Assembly: GCA_902363255.1 (NCBI GenBank)
Contig: CABIZO010000008.1
Span: 22,177 to 86,176 of the forward strand
Direction of reading: 5' to 3'
Origin: Peptostreptococcaceae bacterium
GTDB lineage: Bacteria; Bacillota; Clostridia; Peptostreptococcales; Peptostreptococcaceae
Length of the DNA: 64,000 bases
In this document: in pieces, positions 59,992 to 64,000 of the stretch
Layout of the letters: each line of letters begins with the position of its first letter
Numbering within the stretch: position 1 is the stretch's first letter
Position numbers and translations under genes: made by a program
Notes under the pieces: model-generated
Database searches by the model: none
Seen by the model: the letters and a program-made list of their open reading frames with translations, nothing else
What the model was told of the DNA's origin: nothing

Positions 59992-60019
59992 GGGAATTGG
60001 TAAAATCCAATTCCCTTTT
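59992..60019 (+). terminator. Terminator after coaX
   Basis: GGGAATTGG (59992-60000) pairs with CCAATTCCC (60007-60015), then TTTT. Confidence 0.87.
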
Positions 60020-60155
60020 AATGTGTAAAAATAAGACAATGTAAAATAATAATAGTATATTTTAAGAATTTGTAATAATATATTTAGAGTAGTTAATTAA
60101 AATTTGAAAAAATGTTAATCATTATAAATAATTCATAATTCAAAGGAGACAGAAG

Positions 60156-61133
60156 ATGAAAATAGGAAATGTACAACTTGATAATGAAGTTTTTTTATCT
60201 CCTATGGCAGGTGTAACAGATCTTCCTTTCAGAACCATATGCAAAGAAAAAGGATGTGGAATGCTTTATACAGAAATGATAAATGCAAAAGCTCTTTGTT
60301 ATGATGATGAAAATACTAAAAAAATGTTAAGGATGGAAAAGGATGAGCATCCAGTAGCAGTTCAAATATTTGGATCGGATCCAGAGTTTATGGGAAAAGC
60401 AGCTGTTATCATGAATGAGTATCCAAATGAAATATTAGATATAAATATGGGTTGTCCGGCACCGAAGGTTATAAAAAATGGTGATGGATCTGCTCTAATG
60501 AGAAATCCCAAGCTAGCAGCAGAAGTTTTAAGTTCAGTAGTTAAGAACTCAAAGAAACCAGTTACTTTAAAAATAAGAAAGGGCTGGGATGATGATAGTG
60601 TAAATGCTGTAGAAATAGCCAAAATAGCAGAAGAATGTGGAATAAGTGCTTTAGCTATTCATGGTAGAACTAGAGAGCAATTTTATTCTGGTAAGGCAGA
60701 TTGGGATATAATTGCTGAGATAAAACAAGCTATAAATATACCTGTAATAGGTAATGGTGATGTATTTGAAGTGCAAGATGCTGTAAACATGTTAGAAAAA
60801 ACTAAATGTGATGCTATAATGATTGGTAGGGGTGCTCAAGGTAACCCTTGGATATTCAATAGAATAAATCATTATATGAAAACAGGAGAAATATTGCCTG
60901 AACCAACATTGGAAGAAAAAATAACTACAGCAATAAAGCACATGAACTTAGCAGTAGCTGAACATGGAGATTATGTCGCAGTAAGAGAAATGAGAAAACA
61001 TATAGGTTGGTATTTAAAAGGCTTAAAAAATTCTGCTAAATACAGAGATCAAATTAATAAAATAACAGACTATAAAGAAGTAATTACTATGCTAGAAGAG
61101 TACATGCAACACTCCTTGACACAAATGGGATAG
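60156..61133 (+). CDS. dus: tRNA-dihydrouridine synthase (DusB-like)
   Basis: A 325-residue flavoenzyme that reduces uridine to dihydrouridine in tRNA. The TIM barrel begins with LSPMAGVTDLPFRTICKEKG, with catalytic C100 in NMGCPAPKV. FMN-binding residues lie in GNGDV and the IGRGAQGNPW motif. The C-terminal helical domain (about 245-325) binds tRNA. AAAGGAG precedes the ATG. It lies upstream of greA and lysS, a conserved neighbourhood in Firmicutes. Confidence 0.94.
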   Translation: MKIGNVQLDNEVFLSPMAGVTDLPFRTICKEKGCGMLYTEMINAKALCYDDENTKKMLRMEKDEHPVAVQIFGSDPEFMGKAAVIMNEYPNEILDINMGCPAPKVIKNGDGSALMRNPKLAAEVLSSVVKNSKKPVTLKIRKGWDDDSVNAVEIAKIAEECGISALAIHGRTREQFYSGKADWDIIAEIKQAINIPVIGNGDVFEVQDAVNMLEKTKCDAIMIGRGAQGNPWIFNRINHYMKTGEILPEPTLEEKITTAIKHMNLAVAEHGDYVAVREMRKHIGWYLKGLKNSAKYRDQINKITDYKEVITMLEEYMQHSLTQMG

Positions 61134-61230
61134 TGACTTATAATATAGCGCATAATAAATCAATAGGAATAAATGTGAAATATGTTGAATAAGCATATTT
61201 TAAAAATATATAGAAGGAGTTGTAGGGGTT

Positions 61231-61707
61231 ATGGTAGAAAAACAAGAGATACTTACACAAGAAGGTTATAACAAAATAGAAGAAGAAGTAGAGTACTTAA
61301 AAACGATTAAGAGAAAAGAAGTTGCAGAAAGAATAAAAGTAGCTATTTCATTTGGAGATTTATCAGAAAATGCTGAGTATGATGAAGCTAAAAACGAACA
61401 AGCTCAAGTAGAAGAAAGAATAGTTAAACTAGAAAATATGTTAAGAAAAGCTGTTATAATAGATGAAAGTCAAATAGACAGCAATATAGTTACAGTTGGA
61501 TCAACAGTCAAAGTTTATGATACAGATTTTGAAGAAGAAGTAGAGTATACAATAGTAGGTTCTGCAGAAGCTGATCCATACAATGGAAAAATATCAAATG
61601 AATCACCAGTAGGAAGAGCATTCATAGGAAAACAAAAAGACGATGAAGTTGAAGTTCAAGTTCCAAATGGTGTTGTAATATACAAAATATTAGAAATAAG
61701 AAGATAA
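61231..61707 (+). CDS. greA: Transcription elongation factor GreA
   Basis: A 158-residue factor that stimulates RNA cleavage in paused RNA polymerase. An N-terminal antiparallel coiled coil (about 10-78) has the acidic tip GDLSENAEYDEAK (D43 and E46 region), and an FKBP-like C-terminal domain (80-158, with GSAEADP and SPVGRAFIGKQ) follows. Full length for GreA. GAAGGAG and AGGGG precede the ATG. It is 50 bp before lysS and likely co-transcribed. Confidence 0.96.
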   Translation: MVEKQEILTQEGYNKIEEEVEYLKTIKRKEVAERIKVAISFGDLSENAEYDEAKNEQAQVEERIVKLENMLRKAVIIDESQIDSNIVTVGSTVKVYDTDFEEEVEYTIVGSAEADPYNGKISNESPVGRAFIGKQKDDEVEVQVPNGVVIYKILEIRR

Positions 61708-61757
61708 GTTAAAATATAACTTACAGAAAAATTAAATAAGAAGCCTGGAGGAAAAAA

Positions 61758-63278
61758 ATGAATAAAGAACAACAAAATGTGCTTGATAATCAAGAAGATC
61801 TTACAGAAGTTTTAAGGGTCAGAAGAGAAAAATTAAGCAAGCTACAAGAAATGGGAAAAGACCCATTTGTTCAAAGTAGATATGATAGAACTAACTATTC
61901 TATGGACATAAAAAATAACTTTGAAGAAATGGAAGGAAAAGTTGTTAAAATAGCTGGACGTATAATGAGTAAAAGACTTCAAGGTAAAGCAGGATTTATA
62001 GATATCCAAGACCAAGAAGGTAGAATACAATGTTACGTAAGAAAAGATAGAATAGGTGAAGAAGATTATGATCTTTTTAAAACTTATGATATAGGTGATA
62101 TTATAGGTTTAGAAGGTGAAGTATTCAAAACTAAAAAAGAAGAAATATCAGTAAAAGCTAATGCTGTAGTTTTATTATCTAAATCACTACAAGTATTACC
62201 AGAAAAATATCATGGATTAAAAGATCAAGATATAAGATATAGACAAAGATACGTTGATTTAATAGTTAACCCAGAAGTTAAAGATGCTTTCTTAACAAGA
62301 ACAAAAGCATTAAAAGCATTAAGAAGTTACTTAGATAATAGAGGTTTCTTAGAAGTTGAAACTCCAATATTAAATACTATTGCTGGTGGAGCTAATGCTA
62401 GACCATTCGTTACTCATCACAATACATTAGATATACCTATGTACTTAAGAATAGCAAATGAATTATACCTAAAAAGATTGATAGTAGGTGGATTTGATAA
62501 AGTATATGAAATGGGTAGAATGTTTAGAAACGAAGGTATGTCTATTAAACATAACCCAGAATATACTGCTATGGAATTATATCAAGCTTATGCTGATTAT
62601 GAAGATATGATGAGAATAACTGAAGAATTAATATCTCATATGGCAGAAGTAGCTACAGGAAGTACAGTTGTAAATTACCAAGGAACTGAAATAGATTTCA
62701 AACCACCTTGGAGAAGAATGACTATGATTGAATGTGTTAAAGAATATACTGGTGTTGACTTTGATACAATAGAAACAGATGAAGAAGCTTTAGAAGTAGC
62801 TAGAGAAAAAGGAATAGAAATAACTCCTGGAATGAGAAGAGGAGAAGTTATAAATGCATTCTTCGAAGAATTTGGTGAAGATAAATTAATCCAACCAACA
62901 TTCATAACTCATCATCCAGTTGAAGTATCACCTCTTGCTAAGAGAAATGCTGAGGACCCAAGAAAAACTGATAGATTCGAAGCTTTCGCAAATAAATGGG
63001 AATTAGCTAATGCATTCTCTGAACTTAATGACCCAATCGACCAAAAAGGAAGATTCATGGATCAATTAAGAAAGAAAGAATTAGGTGATGATGAAGCTTG
63101 TGATATGGATGAAGACTTCATAAATGCTTTAGAAGTAGGTCTACCTCCAACAGGTGGACTTGGGATAGGTATAGATAGAGTTATGATGTTACTTACTAAC
63201 TCTGCATCAATAAGAGATGTTATATTATTCCCAACAATGAAACCAATAGATCAACATAAAAATCAAATAGAAGAATAA
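61758..63278 (+). CDS. lysS: Lysyl-tRNA synthetase, class II
   Basis: A 506-residue class II enzyme that charges tRNA-Lys. An N-terminal OB-fold anticodon-binding domain (about 60-150) is followed by the catalytic domain: motif 1 (FLEVETPILN), motif 2 (MFRNEGMSIKHNPEYTAMELY) and motif 3 (GLGIGIDRVMMLL). It has no T-box leader; the greA-lysS gap is only 50 bp. CTGGAGG precedes the ATG. A strong terminator follows. Confidence 0.97.
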   Translation: MNKEQQNVLDNQEDLTEVLRVRREKLSKLQEMGKDPFVQSRYDRTNYSMDIKNNFEEMEGKVVKIAGRIMSKRLQGKAGFIDIQDQEGRIQCYVRKDRIGEEDYDLFKTYDIGDIIGLEGEVFKTKKEEISVKANAVVLLSKSLQVLPEKYHGLKDQDIRYRQRYVDLIVNPEVKDAFLTRTKALKALRSYLDNRGFLEVETPILNTIAGGANARPFVTHHNTLDIPMYLRIANELYLKRLIVGGFDKVYEMGRMFRNEGMSIKHNPEYTAMELYQAYADYEDMMRITEELISHMAEVATGSTVVNYQGTEIDFKPPWRRMTMIECVKEYTGVDFDTIETDEEALEVAREKGIEITPGMRRGEVINAFFEEFGEDKLIQPTFITHHPVEVSPLAKRNAEDPRKTDRFEAFANKWELANAFSELNDPIDQKGRFMDQLRKKELGDDEACDMDEDFINALEVGLPPTGGLGIGIDRVMMLLTNSASIRDVILFPTMKPIDQHKNQIEE

Positions 63279-63285
63279 TTTTAAT

Positions 63286-63334
63286 AAAAGCTCATGCTTA
63301 TTAACTTTTTGTTATATAAGTATGAGCTTTTTAT
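63286..63334 (+). terminator. Terminator after lysS
   Basis: AAAAGCTCATGCTTAT (63286-63301) pairs with 63316-63331 (one G-U), ending in T5. Confidence 0.9.
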
Positions 63335-63485
63335 TGTGTATAGATTTTGTATTAAATAAAAATATAACTATTTTTATCACAAAAATTAATTATTATATCA
63401 ACAGTAAAATATAAAAAATATGAACAAAAAATGTTGTTAGTTAATTTAAAATGATAAAAAAGAAAAAATGCTATTTTATTATGAA

Positions 63486-63524
63486 AATAATAAAGGAAAA
63501 AATAATAAAGGAAAAAATAATAAA
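63486..63524. repeat. Short 15-bp tandem repeat
   Basis: About 2.6 copies of AATAATAAAGGAAAA in gene-free DNA between lysS and the small membrane-protein gene. Confidence 0.7.
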
Positions 63525-63574
63525 CACTTAGAAATGAATATAAAAATTAATGTTATACGAAAGGGGCAATGAAA

Positions 63575-63760
63575 ATGAATCAAATTATGTCATGGATATG
63601 TCTTCTAAGTATATGCTTTTTATGTTTGCAAGTTATGATTTTTATATGTGAGAATACATTTAAGCTATTTAATAAAGTTACTTTTAATAATAAAAATAAT
63701 AATAAAAAGCTGGCAACTGCAAGTGTTACATACAATTACAAAAATAAAATAGCAAAATAA
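63575..63760 (+). CDS. Small putative membrane protein
   Basis: A 61-residue frame with AAGGGG at 63561-63566, 8 bases before the ATG at 63575 (the ATG at 63569 is too close). One hydrophobic helix (about 4-27, MSWICLLSICFLCLQVMIF) with three cysteines is followed by an Asn/Lys-rich basic tail, suggesting a membrane-anchored peptide with its tail in the cytosol. I do not recognise a family. No terminator hairpin follows, and rRNA promoter P1 starts 13 bp after its stop codon. Confidence 0.5.
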   Translation: MNQIMSWICLLSICFLCLQVMIFICENTFKLFNKVTFNNKNNNKKLATASVTYNYKNKIAK

Positions 63761-63772
63761 ATAAAAAAAGTA

Positions 63773-63801
63773 TTGACCTACTGTCTTATAAATGATATAG
63801 T
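63773..63801 (+). promoter_or_regulatory. rRNA operon promoter P1
   Basis: TTGACC (63773-63778), a 17-base spacer and TATAGT (63796-63801), 85 bp before P2 in the same layout as clostridial rrn promoters. Confidence 0.8.
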
Positions 63802-63857
63802 ATTACTTGTCCTTGAGACAGGGACAAAACGTCAACAAAAACTTTTGAAAAAAGTGG

Positions 63858-63886
63858 TTGACAAATAAAAATAGCTTTGATAAAAT
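63858..63886 (+). promoter_or_regulatory. rRNA operon promoter P2
   Basis: TTGACA (63858-63863), a 17-base spacer and TAAAAT (63881-63886). A short hairpin (TTGTCC/GGACAA, about 63807-63827) lies between P1 and P2. Confidence 0.88.
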
Positions 63887-63892
63887 AAAGAA

Positions 63893-64000
63893 GCTGAAAC
63901 AAGCAAAGAACTTTGAAAATTAAACAGTAGGTTAACAATAAATTAATTCTTTAAGAATTAAACACAAACAAACCAAGCCAGATATTCAGATAATGATTAG
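63893..64000 (+). other. Leader of an rRNA operon (16S gene beyond the window)
   Basis: After P2 the sequence has GAACTTTGAAAATTAAACAG and a further AT-rich stretch with TTAATTCTTTAAGAATTAA, typical of pre-16S leaders in this family. No 16S sequence begins before base 64000, so the rRNA gene itself is inferred to lie just beyond. Confidence 0.65.

Noticed and set aside
61708..61757. T-box riboswitch before lysS
   Set aside because: Only 50 bp lie between greA and lysS; there is no T-box sequence or specifier hairpin.
1..64000. CRISPR arrays, prophage, transposases, toxin-antitoxin or defence genes
   Set aside because: No regularly spaced repeats, integrase, transposase or known defence domains were seen on either strand; the gene order is core-genome like.
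1..64000. tRNA genes
   Set aside because: I searched by eye for the conserved GGTTCGA-type T-loop with paired ends in the gaps and found none; a tRNAscan run would settle this.

Overview
The window is a 64 kb piece of a low-GC, spore-forming Firmicutes chromosome, almost certainly from the Peptostreptococcaceae (Clostridioides, Paeniclostridium, Paraclostridium, Romboutsia). The evidence is very AT-rich intergenic DNA, strong AGGAGG ribosome binding sites, sporulation genes (yabG, a sipL homologue, spoIIR, a SleB-type hydrolase), and a gene order that I recall from memory as matching the part of the C. difficile chromosome from rpsF to lysS. No phage, transposon, CRISPR array, tRNA gene or defence island is visible. 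This is mostly core genome, and its unusual content lies in regulatory DNA and a few poorly described genes.

Layout. 1-2.6 kb: tail of a TPR protein, a DUF951 protein and an aminotransferase. 2.8-9.4 kb: rpsF-ssb-rpsR, then a MazG-like gene, DUF2232, gdpP, rplI and dnaB, followed by a dense cluster of DnaA boxes. 9.4-13.3 kb: a small unknown gene, purA, and convergent genes for a helicase loader and a DnaD-like protein. 13.4-16.3 kb: M1-type peptidase, WalJ/YycJ-like hydrolase and rlmH. 16.8-28.4 kb: accessory-flavoured genes, namely a heme oxygenase with a Fur box, a TtcA-like enzyme, a uracil-DNA-glycosylase-like protein, a pair of half-size YdcZ transporters divergent from a Crp/Fnr regulator, an orphan histidine kinase, YitT and two flavoproteins. 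28.5-32.1 kb: luxS, a MetH activation-domain gene and a short metH, which together form the recycling arm of the activated methyl cycle. 32.4-45.9 kb: AbrB-like membrane protein, M29 aminopeptidase, nitroreductase, a PyrR-controlled pyrF-carA-carB operon, an RNA-modification pair and several small conserved proteins. 46.1-52.7 kb: sporulation and envelope block (yabG, veg, sipL, ispE, GntR regulator, spoIIR, SleB-like, DUF1934). 52.9-63.3 kb: tilS, ftsH, birA, a P1 peptidase, an ECF S component with coaX, dus, greA and lysS. The last 240 bases hold tandem promoters and the leader of an rRNA operon whose 16S gene would start just beyond the window.

The most notable observations are: (1) six DnaA-box-like 9-mers within about 130 bp just after dnaB, four of them arranged as a near-perfect palindrome; (2) a leader upstream of the putative pantothenate transporter with bulged-A hairpins, possibly a pan-type RNA; (3) two identical PyrR-binding loops in tandem before one terminator in the pyrF leader; (4) an O2-dependent heme oxygenase under a predicted Fur box in an anaerobe; (5) a divergent uracil-DNA-glycosylase-like protein; (6) a perfect palindrome between the Crp/Fnr gene and the YdcZ pair. 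Several gene starts were moved downstream from the longest open frame because the ribosome binding site decides them; this is stated where it applies.
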